Positions 21,301-33,300 of a stretch of DNA of 64,000 nucleotides are shown in pieces; position 1 is the first letter of the stretch, and each line of letters opens with the position of its first letter. The notes below the pieces were generated by a model, which made no database searches, had not been told where the DNA came from, and saw nothing but the letters and a program-made list of their open reading frames with translations. This stretch comes from Echinococcus granulosus. Lineage: Eukaryota; Platyhelminthes; Cestoda; Cyclophyllidea; Taeniidae. Position numbers and translations under genes: made by a program. Location of the stretch: the NCBI RefSeq assembly GCF_000524195.1, contig NW_020170520.1, forward strand, positions 92,299 through 156,298, given 5' to 3'.

Positions 21301-24038
21301 AAAAGGATTGTAACACCGAGGTGACCCACCGTCTGGCGTTGAGTGAGGAGGGTGTTCTCCTGAGCAAGACGAGCGATCTCAACCTGCAGAGATAAGATCA
21401 CCTTAGCCTCCGTGGAATTGGAAGATGGGGATGGCTGCGCCGAGGGTTCTACCTCTGGAGGCGTCGAGGCTTGGATCTCACACTGCACTTCCTTCGAGGC
21501 CATGGGTAAGAGTCGTCTCATCTGTTGCTGTTTTGGTTTTTCGGAAGACACCCTGAATTATGCATGTAAGCATGGGTGGGTGGGAAGGGGACGCGTTAGC
21601 ATGAAGGAGACAGACTGTTGCCAACTTTATCGCAACGTATACTCACTTTTGCGATGCTTCAGTGGTTGTGGAAGGCGAAACTTGAGGTTCGCTCTTTACT
21701 TGCGTGGACAATCGAACAACCTCTTCACGCAAAACCTGTAAAAAGATTTAGGCACCAAGTAGGGAGGAAATCAAACCGGAATCCAGTCTTTAAAACAAAA
21801 CCCCCACTCACAGTGAAACCATAAAAGGGGTGTGGAGAGCAAAATACAACATTAAGAACAAAAAGACGATTCCCCAAACCAGTAATTTAGTACATATAAT
21901 GTAAGCAGTAAGTGATTCACCTTGCCTCCATAGAGCTGACTTTACCGCTAAGAAATTGACTTCTCTAATTATAAGTAAAAAAAACGTTCTCTCTTTTGCA
22001 CTACACAATGAAAACCAATCGCCTCTAAAATTCCAGACATATGAAATTGTAATGTTAACTTTCACCCAAATGATACAATAAATTTGGTTTACTTCTGTCC
22101 GGGGAATGGTACATGAAGCATCGGTTTCGTGCGGGTGCGGAGGGGTTACATCCGAAATGTCCAATATGAGTGCCCACCCCTTTGCTTCAAAATAAAACCC
22201 AATTCTTGAGAATGCATGAGTGCCAGCGTACACGCACGCATGCATAATGAGAGCCAGAATGATAAGTCATTTGAACTCACATGAAAGCACTAGCAAAATT
22301 TTCCACGAATTAAAGCGGTGCTTAAGTTCAACTGTCTTATACACAAACACACAAAGACCCACTGGAAAGGAGACATCATTAATAAAAATCACTAAATAGG
22401 CACACAAGGATTAACAGGAGCTCACTTGGCATTCGGCTTCTTTTGCGCAGAGATGAGCTTTCATTTGAATAAAATCTGATAAGGGGATGGCCTATGAAGG
22501 AGATGAAAAACATTAATGAAGCGATTCTTCTTTCCACCTTAAAGGGCACAAGCTTTTCAGGCAAATACATCCAATATACAGTACCTAAATTGATTTGGCA
22601 CGGCATTTTCTACCACAAAAATGAGTTGAGAAGAAAAACGAACCCTTGGGACACATTACCAAACGAGATACAACGACTAAGTAGACTATGAAAGGACAGC
22701 AATAGCAATAAAACTTAACACGCGAGGAGGCGCAGACTTGGATTTTACCTGCATGGAAAATCAGAATCCAAAAATCGATGTAGGAAATATAAATGAGGAC
22801 AAAAACGCATTCCAGTTTAAGAAAATAAAAAGAATAAAAAGACAAGAAGAGATCTGCTAAAATGAAAAAAAGTAGCAATGCAACCGAATAAGTAAAAGCT
22901 GTTAGAGTATGAAAGTGTGCTGAGTCTTGAGGAACAACTAATGAACTAAATCAATGAGAGAGCGCAATCGACTAATTACCATAAACCCCATAAAAAAGAC
23001 GAATTCATGGAAAATTCCGCGTAAATATTTTGCATTTGANNNNNNNNNNNNNNNNNNNNNNNNNNNNNNNNNNNNNNNNNNNNNNNNNNNNNNNNNNNNN
23101 NNNNNNNNNNNNNNNNNNNNNNNNNNNNNNNNNNNNNNNCTGTTAAGGCTGAAAGGAATGATAAGGATAAAGATTATGGCTCTAATCTAAGCCCATGGAA
23201 AAACCCACTTCAAAAGCATTTCAATATCTGATTATAAGAGATAGTAGAACTGCGCGAATGACAGGAGAGAGACGCACCCTTTTGAGATCACTAGGAGCGG
23301 TGGTGATAGGAGGTGGTTGCGAAAATGTGAGAGTGGGAAAGGCGGTGCGAGCCTTGATGACGGCCTCCTTGCCGAGCACCTCGGAGACAATGGACTCCAA
23401 TTCATAAGCATAGAGAAGAGCATCAGCTTTCTCATGACTCCCCTGAGTCGTAGGAGGCGAATGTTGAGGCGACGCTGGTTCGGAGAGTTGCGGTGCGTCC
23501 TGTAGGAGATCATTCGGCACCAACGCCTGTGGTGTAGGCGATGGAATCGGACCTGCTTCCGATGCTTTAAAGGAAGATTCAGAGACTTTGGTCTTGTCTA
23601 AGGAAGTTAAAAAAATGACGTTAACAAAAACAACGTCACTGCTAAGAGAAAGAGACGCATGGTTATCAGCCTACCAGATCTTCGACGCTTCTTCTTAGAT
23701 GCCGATTTATTGCACTCCGGCAGCTGCACAAGTTGACAAGAGGGTGGAGTGGGAGTGATAGCAACGGCAGAAGGAATGGCAGCCTCGTCATCCCTCGGAG
23801 AGGAGTTGGACTTGGACCTTTTGGATGCCACCTCTATCCATCCTTCATCGTTCATTTCGACAGCTGCAACTGCCGCACTATCCTCAGAAGTAGCGATGAC
23901 GACGGCCTTCGCCTTCTTGGAGCGTTTTTTATTCCCTTTCCTTTTAGACCCAGAGCTGGAGGCACCGGTAACAACAACATCAACTCCAAGGGTGTTAAGA
24001 GACCGCTCAAGCGTTGTAAATCGACTAGAACTGCTCAT
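18338..24038 (-). CDS. p180/kinectin-like coiled-coil protein (ribosome-binding protein 1 type)
   Basis: Thirteen minus-strand exons: 23675-24038, 23278-23597, 22426-22491, 21647-21735, 21330-21552, 20052-20246, 19867-19950, 19623-19790, 19402-19542, 18936-19319, 18800-18847, 18667-18717, 18338-18430, about 741 residues, all phase-compatible. The N-terminus is Lys/Ser-rich (KRKGNKKRSKKAK, KKKRRR), the middle Pro/Ser-rich, and the rest long coiled coil. The best family signature is in the 384-base exon: RYQEIIASTEDALSHLQRSI then EEERW, matching the YxxxLAETEGxLxxLQxSVExEExxW block of kinectin and p180, ER proteins that bind kinesin or ribosomes. The N-terminal membrane segment of those proteins is not visible. 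An upstream exon could supply it, since the frame stays open to an AG at about 24053. The gap 23040-23139 sits in an intron and may hide an exon. Two introns start with GC. Confidence 0.75.
18936..19542 (-). repeat. Tandem duplicated exon in the p180-like gene
   Basis: Exon 19402-19542 begins AHLKASLDQSTRLKEELASA and the next exon, 18936-19319, begins AQLKAALDQCALLKEELAST. Similarity continues through QxELAxxKxxMxExTEK. Both start in phase 0 at a GCTCA acceptor side, so the second arose by duplication of an exon with its intron or by internal expansion of a coiled-coil repeat. Confidence 0.85.
23040..23139. other. Assembly gap (100 N)
   Basis: Exactly 100 N within the intron between the second and third exons of the p180-like gene. 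True size is unknown, and further exons could be missing. Confidence 0.99.
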
Positions 24039-25931
24039 TTGGACGGTAAACTAGAGATAAGTAAAGACAGAGGTTTACAAATATGCGCTGCATCACTATA
24101 CAAATGCAAAATCACTTTAATTCTGCTAATACTTAAAACTACTACAAGACGGTTAATTTGGTACATCCGTTTTCAAGGTACAATCTTGATATTAACGAAT
24201 AAACTAGGGACACAAGCAAACTATATAGTTCTCACAAAACTGCCAACCTAGTAAAGATGGTGGAAAACATTGAGAAATGTATGCACGAATCAAGCTAAAA
24301 ACTTAGACTACAAAATCCAATACACGACCTTAAAAAAATAAGCCAGAGTGATAAATCAGCAGACGAAATGCCCACGGTAATAGACAACGTTTACAGGAAA
24401 ACAACCCTATGCAGTTGACAGAACTGGTTACAGCATAATATATCTTTAGGGACAAAAAGTAAACCTAACTGCAAATCAATCGCTGATGCAGTGGAAAACC
24501 AGTTTCAACTAACAGTAAAAGACGCTAATACTAAACGTCACAATTTACCAGAGACGTATTAAACTTCGATTGGATGCAATATGTGGGTGCAAGTCAAACA
24601 GTTTAGTTAAACACATAAGGCGACCTAAGTGTGCATGAAGAAGATTTAAGCATTAAAAGGCGTTAATCAAGGTGTTTTTTGAGCTAAACATATAAAGGTA
24701 AAACAAGAGCCTTTAACATCATCACAGAAATGGTCTAGAGCTATAAATATTAACACAATTTATTCGGCCATACATGATACGGAAAATAATTGTTTTATAA
24801 CTGCTTCTTTGCTATACAAGTTCCGTTAATTTTTAGGTTATACTTTTGCCTGGTGATGTAACTGAATTTCTGTGTTAAAATTTTCGGCTACGAGGTTCTT
24901 TATTAATATCTCATCTTCCTGACCACCTTAACTTAAATAATAAATACAATGTTTATTTCTTGAAAACAAACACTTTGCGATGCTAATATAGAGTGTTAAA
25001 ATCCAGATAATAATTCGCAATACTTATGTTGTTTTAATACACCCTTTAGGGAATAGGCAAGTTCGTAATTCGGGTTCGGCGGTGGGATTGTCGCTTCCCG
25101 TGCCTAGGAGCAGTCGCGGCTCCTCCCCTTCCCAAACCTTGTACTTTTTCTCCCGACTATTGCCCTCTTATAAATGTTAAAATTAAATCAACCGGGGTGT
25201 TCAAAGAATACTGGGAGCTGGGGGGGGGGATGGCCGTGAGTCCCTCCCCGCGATTAGGGGTGCGAAGCCAGGGAGCTTTGGCTGGCTGTGTAGTCCAAAG
25301 CTAATAAATGGATGTGAGATGGGGGTAGGCGCACAAGATTTAATAACAACTAAGTAATTAAACTAGCACATTTGCCTCCGCATTCTTGTGCTAACAAAAT
25401 TGTTCAAAATATCGGAAGGCATCATTATCCACTAATAATTGTAAAACGTTAATAATTTTTTTTTTGTAAGAGTCCTTGTGAGTGCCTTTTGGTCTAATTT
25501 TTGATTTGTTTTAACTTTCCAGCATTAAGTAGTGGACGCTCAACTGTACACACCCGCATATATGAAACAGTAAAGCTATTCATTACACTACCTGATAATT
25601 ATCTCCTAAAGCGTCTCTTTTAGCTGTACCCTTTTGCCTTTTTTGTAAAAAATCTTAGCCTGGCGGTTGATGTTGAAGACTACTGTCTGGTTTTCACGCA
25701 TGTACGACCAAAAATTTCCCTTTATTCGATCTATTAGTAGGACTATTTTGCGCAACAAATTGGGGATTTGCACTTTGCAAAGGTTTCAATACCTTTCTTG
25801 TAATTTAGGTTCTGTTTTTACATGCTTTTGCTTCCAAATTACTTGATACTTATGTATGGTACAGAATAATTTTGGTTCACGAAGTGTTTCTGATATTTTA
25901 GAGCTTTATATGCGTATCCTTATTTTGAACG
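24039..25931. other. Divergent intergenic region with GC-rich island
   Basis: This is the shared upstream region of the p180-like gene (-) and rootletin (+). Most of it is AT-rich. A GC-rich island spans about 25060-25340, with two perfect inverted repeats: AGGAGC/GCTCCT (arms 25106-25111 and 25119-25124) and AGCTTTGG/CCAAAGCT (arms 25274-25281 and 25295-25302). There is also a run of about ten G near 25220. It is a candidate bidirectional promoter or structured RNA; nothing in it is recognised. I found no coding exon, though an upstream p180-like exon could exist. Confidence 0.5.
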
Positions 25932-28900
25932 ATGTCTGCTAGTGAGACAAGCAGTAGCACACCACATCAAACACCAACTCCGGGGGATGATTCAGGGGAC
26001 ACTGCTGCACTTGCAGAACTTACAACTCAAAATATGAAATTTACTGACAGCCGTGCCAAGTTCCGATCTGAGAACCCTGAGCCTTTAAGTCTTCTGGCGG
26101 AGTCTCAACGACTACAACGTGAAATGCTGCGTGTTGAATTGGTACGAAATAAAATTTAATATTGATGTTAATGATAGCCACTTCAAATAAATTAAAGTTG
26201 CGATAGCTGGTGAGTGCATGCTAGTAATAAAACTATCACTCTGGAAAGAATCTGTAATTTAAGCGGGTTGGCAGGCAAACATAGTTTTGTGTTTTATCAA
26301 GTAAACTTTGAATATAGTCTTTCAATTGAATAAGATTACTTAGCTGATGGGAGGTTTTAATAACCATCACCCCCATGCATCATACATAAATTCTTTTTGA
26401 GGGTGCATTGTGTTAACAACTAATTTTAGGAAATTGGCAAGTTCACACAGTCATAGAGGTTTACAGATTTTAAACAAAGTTCAAGCAATTTTTTAAACAC
26501 GCAAAATACTTAACCTAGGCTTGATGAAAGTAAAGTATACATACAGTACGATCTAATAATGACTGCGATTTGTCGCGACAAATTTCATTCAAAGGCTGGT
26601 TACTTGTAAAACAAAATTTTTGAAAGATCATTGTTCTTAAAAGCGGAATGATCAAATTTTAGCCCAGGTTTTGATATTTGGTTAAGAAGGAGCCATGATA
26701 AGGCATTTTGAATAAATTTTTTGGTTACATATGTGCATGCAAGTATGTGCCATAGTAAAAACGGAATTCTTTTATTCGAGTTGGCAGCATTCTCATCTAG
26801 AATGTAGTTTTTGCAATTAAGCTAAAATTATGGCCAAGGCATCTAATTTACTGCATTTCTTTTGAAATGGAAGGTAGTGGAACTTCGAAATGCATGCATT
26901 CAAGCTTTAAAAGACAAATCGAGTTAAGAATTACTAAATAAAGTCGGGCAATCCTTCTCATTAATCATTTTCGGAAATGACGTACCCATCTAATTTAAAT
27001 TTGAAAAAAGATTTTTGCGATTTCTCGTGAGTCCCGAGTCTAAATAGACAAGATAAGACCGCAAGGGTTACTTTTGTTAGATCATTTTCAAAAACTTCAT
27101 AAGCTAAAAGGATAGTACAGCGATAAAGTGAACCAGGTTTATTTTGATTGTAAATTCGTCAAAAGCATAAATGAGCAGTTTTGGTGGAGGGCACTAGGAA
27201 AGATGAGTGAGAAATAAACCGTGCATAATGAGGTGTAAACTCATCTCATCTAGCATGCAGTAAAAGACCGCATATTAGCAAATAGATTAATATGCAATCA
27301 CATATAATGTAAATTTCTTCTATAATGGTTATCAGTTTGAAAAGAGTCGCAACAACTCTTAGAGAAAATTGGTCAGGTTTTCTCTTTTCCTGCTTTTATC
27401 TGACCTACTAACAGGGTAATTTATGAATATTAAACCGGCTTAGTGGAGTTCACTAGCCTTGTCATTGAAGAAAAAGTCGAAACTCCTCAAAGCCATTTGT
27501 TTATAATATGTCGGTGTGTTTATTACTAAATAGATGAAAATAACGTGACAACAAAGATGAACAACTTGAATTTCTTTCACGAGAAGGGAAAAATGTTTCA
27601 GCTAGTCTTGTGGATCTCTAACACTCGATGGCAGAGTTAAGTAGAAAAATGTAGGGCAGATTCCACCCTTTCGGAGAACTATGTGCTTTTGCATACACAC
27701 ATGCAGGTTTTTAAACATCTCCTAAATGGTGGCGGTTTCCGGGAAAGGACATAGTCCTCATTAGAGGCGTGGTCGCATGGAGAACATTTCCTGAATGATT
27801 GCGCATTCACAAACACCCTCGACTTAGCGGGCTTTGCCCCCGAAGGTGAGGTGAACGCATCGTGCAGCAGCCATCAAATGGAATTACCCCTTCCTCAAGG
27901 GCACAACTTATGGTAGACATAACAATCCACGCGAAAATCAATTCATTTCAACCATAAAACCACTAGCTATCCACACTTGACCAACAAATTCCAGTAGTCA
28001 GTCCGATGGTCAAGGCCGAGTAAACTTCATTTGTGCAACTGTAATCCTCGCGAGACTTCATCTTTGTTGTAGTCGGAGGGTGTGGATTTACCACCGGCAA
28101 GTCGAGGGTCAGAAGTGTCTCCAGTTCTAAGCATGAACTCTCCGACAAGGACTCGAATACAACTTCTTGAAGCCGAACTGTTGGAGAACAAACGAAAAGT
28201 TTCAAGTTTGCAGGAGGGCAATCAGCGTCATCAAAAACTAATTCAAACCCTTCAGGGGCAGGTGAATTGTTCTATTCTGTTTGTCGTTGCCAAATAAAGT
28301 CTACGCAAAGTGACGAGGTCGTCTTATTATTATTATATTATTATTATTTGCAACCATTATAAAATTTTAAAGAAAGCGTATATCTTGTATAAAGCGGTTC
28401 CTATAAAATGGTTGCGCATTTTGCGAATATTTCATGGATCGGCCCTTAGGAAATCTCCATTATTCAAGCTTATGGATAATCTGCTGTTACTTACGCTGCT
28501 ATTTGATTTGCGATCTGAATGCACATGTCTGGCAAATTTATTTTAACGGCGTGATTTTACCACATCCCTGAGCAGCAAGAAAACACATTTATGCATTTGG
28601 ATGAAGCATACTGGTTGCGAAGTTGGTAGTAAATGCAATACGACCACACGTTAGATAGCGAGGCTTGGATGAGAGCTATATTTGCCTAGTTCACTTAAAC
28701 ATTCCACTTCAAAATCCAAACTTCTATTTGTTTCTAATTAAACTACGTAAAAGGCTTATTATTAATGACCCCTGATTGATCAATCAACAAAGTAAGCCAT
28801 CGTAACCAAATTGTGCCAACAATTTTAATACCTTTGGATCATGCTCAGACCAATAAACATCCTCCTATGCCCGTAAGGTGACGATGCCTAATCAATGATG

Positions 28901-30387
28901 TCAAACGCGGTCAGTGTCGTGCATGTTCATGCATCACGAAATCCTGCTGAAATATTCAAGATGGGGGGCGTGAGAAGTTGTTGCAACGCCCAATTTCGCC
29001 TACCTGTCTTGGGCGTTCCCAGCGCCGCTGAATCACCAGATTTGATTGGCTTCTTTCCTTCTTTAAATTTATCACTACTCTCTTTGAGTGAGAGCCTATC
29101 AGTAGAAAAATTGAGCCTCCCGGGAGTTTGGCGTATTGGCAATTTTGATTCTAATTTGAACCAAATTTAAGTTTCTAAATGTGAAACGCTAATTAAACTT
29201 TTGCATTCTAGTTGGCACAATACAAGCGCAAGAATACTGATTTGGAGATGGAGGTGGAAGATCTCAAGCTGGAGGTTCAAAAGAACGCAAAGAAGGTATA
29301 CTTGCTTTGATTCATACTTGATTGTCCCCTACTGAGTTAAATTGAGTAGTAAAACACTCATGTTTTGAATTGCCTTAGTTACAATCCAAGGAAATGGAAC
29401 ATGACAGCCGCTTGGATGCACGTGAAAGTATGGCTAAGATGCGTGAGGAAAGCTTGATTGCAGAACTGGAAAATCTTACCAGCACGCTAGAGGCGGAACG
29501 GAATAAGTGTGTATTTTTTCTGGCTACCAAGTGATGTAACACGAGCTAAACGCTGCATTTTGTGCAGATCGGCTGAATTTTCACGTGCGAATGAGGTCCT
29601 GCAGGATCAACTGGAGGAGGCCGCTGCAGCAAATCAGGTATGGCTTTCAGTCCGAGGTTTCATCAAACAGTTCTCGGTGCAGTTAAATTATAGAAGGGAC
29701 AAAAGGTTTTGTTATATTTATAAAAGCCCCTTTAACATGATTTAAGAAACAATTTTATAATTTTGTGCCTTAATTTTACAAAAAACTGCCTCAAAGCAAC
29801 TTTTTGACATAAATTGTTAGTTTTAGGAAACAAATATGCTGTGCAGTTAAGAGCATGTTAGCTGATATAAAAGCACTTCTGGTTTAATACTTGAAACTGA
29901 AAATAAATAAGATTGTGAGGAATAACTATTTCTGTGGTGATCCTAGAGCGTGTGTAAACTCGAAAAATATATATTAATACTGTAAAATTGTATACACGTG
30001 GTAGCATTAATTGTCAGACCAATGTTGAATCTCATCCAATTTCCATCCTTAAGTGCATAGACTGGACTCTTTTATTCATGCTTATCGTATAAGTAAACTA
30101 GTGTGAAACACCTTTTAAAACAGTGGGTTGCGTAGTAGTGACATTGATGTAAGCCATGTTTATTCGCAAAGGGTCTGAGTAGGGACGTCGCGCAGTTGAC
30201 TCAGGCTTGGCGTCAGGCCACACAGCAGTTGGAGAAACGTGAGGTCGACTGGCAAAACGAGGAGACAGCGTTCAACGAGTACTTCGCAACGGAGCACAAT
30301 CGCCTGCTGGCGCTGTGGCGTGAGGTGGTTGGATTGCGACGTGCCTTCGCCGAGCTGCGCCACCACACCGCTCGTGACTTCACACAG
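25932..30387 (+). other. CROCC: Rootletin N-terminal exons 1-6
   Basis: Exons 25932-26141, 28073-28261, 29212-29295, 29379-29506, 29568-29637, 30196-30387. Exon 1 encodes an acidic, Ser/Thr/Pro-rich N-terminus. Exons 2-5 are coiled coil. Exon 6 carries the best rootletin signature (LLALWREVVGLRRAF). Its acceptor (CGCGCAG at 30195) has a poor pyrimidine tract but is the only one that keeps phase 0. The 1.9-kb intron 26142-28072 and the others contain no other gene that I can see; one has an ATT-repeat tract near 28325. Confidence 0.88.
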
Positions 30388-33300
30388 GTGAGCTCCTTCC
30401 TCTCCACTCCCTCCTCTCACTCCTTCCTTTCTTCTTCTTCTTTAAACCTGGGGGTCACTAGTAATCTCAGCAATACGGACATTTTCATGTACCCATTTGC
30501 ATGTGATTCGACTGCCCCCATTTTAATTAACTGATTTCAGCTGCGAATTCTGCATCACTGTTTGTGTATGATGGTGTACCGAAGTTTTCGATTTATGTGC
30601 ATCCAAAACGCGGTTCATCTTCGCTTTGACGTAAAGCTAGCTCTAAAACAAATTCCTCTGATTATTACACTTTTCGTTGGTTGATTTTTCTGCGAATTTA
30701 CTTGTAATCCATATAGAAGGGAGATCGTTCAGTAAATGACGCACCTTTATCTAATTTCACTCATAATACAAAGGTAATTTCTTTTTGAATACATTTCTTC
30801 GTAATAATTAAAGCCTATTTTCACATTCTTGGCACTACGTTCTAGCATTGCGATTGTAACTCAGTTGCCAAAGGCTAGTCTTTATTGGCCTGACTACCAC
30901 ACACTGGCGCTAGATATTCGGAATGTCAGTTCATTTGACATGGTTGCGCTAAAAAAATCAGATCCGAATTGCATCAACGCAAAGCCTTTGCGCCAACAAA
31001 GGCACAAACATCGCTGCTGCGTTGCGAGTTCTACTAAGCAAAGTTAATTCTACAAATTCTATATTCACTTCTAGGCTTATGAATTTACTGATGAAGTGTA
31101 TTCCAGGTTATGTCTTTTCAAAGAATTTTCAGAAAAATAAGCACGTTTGTGGGTTTAGAAGGAAACAAAAGCGTGCATTAACTCCTTGAGTGAAACTCTT
31201 GATTTATGGCTGAAAATGGTTAAAGGTAAGGCAACGGCCTTTCGCTATTTCTTAACGGGTAAACAAGCCCTGCAGCAAAATACCGTATTTGCCAATAACA
31301 GCGAAGGTTTGATCTTCACGTGCTTTACCGATATACATAGATGGAACTCTCAATTTGACTGGAAAAAATTGTCCCATTTACACGATCCAAAATTTACTAG
31401 CTAATTTAAATTTGTTCCCTCACTTATTAGAAAACAAAAATAGGTGGAATAATTATGCAGTAAGGTTCTCTCCTTACACATTTTAAGTGGAATACATGTG
31501 AGCAGGCTCACAATATCTTACAGCCTATAATTGTGAGAACAAAATCCCATGCAAAACGTGGACTTAAATTATTAGCAGAGATGCACCAATTGCCAAAACT
31601 AACTGAAACCAAACTCCTTTTTGGGAATTCGTGCTAAGGTTGATTATTTATATATTTTTAGTGATTTAAGCACACAGAACGTTGGCGAACTTCACAATGG
31701 TTTATTTATCAAATCCCAATAAGCAGTTGTTTATTACAGATGAGCAGCGAGATAATGCGAACGGGTCAATCACTGCAATCAGCTTGCTCCGCATTGGGCA
31801 ATAACCTCAAAGCCGCTGAATTGGAATCGGCCGACGCACTGGCCAAGAGTCGACGGCAGCTAATGGCTGAGGAGGCGGACGCGAAAGCGCGTAGCCAATC
31901 ACTGGCCGAGTCTTTGGAACGTAGCCAAGCCCGATTGGTGGAAGCCGAGGATCAGATCATGCAACTCAACAGACGTGTCCAAGAGCTTATGGCCGAAGTA
32001 AGTATCCTTTCCCAATAGTGCACCCAATACGTTTTCAGGTTACCGATTGAGACCCTTATTAATCTAGATTGGTTGGAATGAATGCCAGGCTAAGTATTTA
32101 CCAATTAAACAGGTTGCAGACAAGGATCGTGTCTTAAACACATTGCAAAGACTTCGAGCATCACTGCCTTCTCCGAAGCATTCGGATGCGGAAGGAGAGC
32201 CGGCTGGGGAGGATCCAGTAGCGGTGACAAAACGTCTAATTGAGCAAACACGTGCAATGCATCAGGCGCTTTCTCAAATTGCTCAGGTACATAAATTCTT
32301 GGCAGATTTTCTTCCATTCAAGGCCCTTTCACGTTGAGCCATTGTTTTAGTTAATTTTTTTTGTTTGAACACTTCCGTATTTAGATCGAGAGCAAGTAAA
32401 TATTCCAGCACTCTTAGAATGTAAAATCTACAGCAGGTTTTCAGTGCAATCCTTTTAGAGTCCCATTTTTTAATATGCTCGCGAAGACTTTATCTACTAG
32501 CCATAGCAAAATATCTGGGCAATTTGATACACTTTACAGAAATGTCATGAATAAGATCTTTATCCTTAAAGTACACTTGTTAGAAAACATAAATTCCTAG
32601 GCAAAATATCAATTTTCTTGTAAATGTTAAGTTTTCTAAAGTCAAGTGATGGAGAGGAAACTGTCACAAATTCAAAATATTTGGATTTAAAAATCAGACA
32701 GCTCTGTTTGAGTTACCTCCTAACCGAAATGTGTTATTGTAGTAAAGAAAGCCTATTAATTTCACCATTCATAAAATCATCAATTCTTAGGTCCCTCCAA
32801 TTTGTTGGAGGTATTTAATGTAAACTACTACCATGTATGCAAATAAAATTAGTAACTTGCTTTTACTTTTCTTGGAGTCAGTTCCACTTCTGTGTAAGCA
32901 GCCATTAGATCTTGGTTCAGTGTACTACAAGCAGTACCAGTACTAAACTAGTCGGTACCGTCTGCGTAAAAAATATGCTCCCAACACCATACGCTGCCCA
33001 GACCGTCCTTGCGGATACAGCGAATGCCGACGTCGATGAGGCGCAGGAGCCTTTCATGGTGAGCTTCCAACATCAAATGGAGACCGGTGATTGGGTAGAA
33101 GACGAGGCCGGTGTCCTCGTCACACCACGCTCCAGGCGTCCAAGGTCCACCTCTCCGTCGAGTGAGCACCATTCACCTCAGCTTCTCTTCGCCTTACCGA
33201 GATCGCCGTCCATTGCACCTCCCCTCAAATTGGCCGCGACCACGGTGAGTGCGGTTCAGTCAGCCCTCAATCGGCGTGCAACGCAGGTGAGTCGTGCCCT

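Noticed and set aside
21808..22245. 145-codon minus-strand frame
   Set aside because: It lies in an intron of the p180-like gene, is hydrophobic and low in complexity, and interrupts the phase of the flanking exons.
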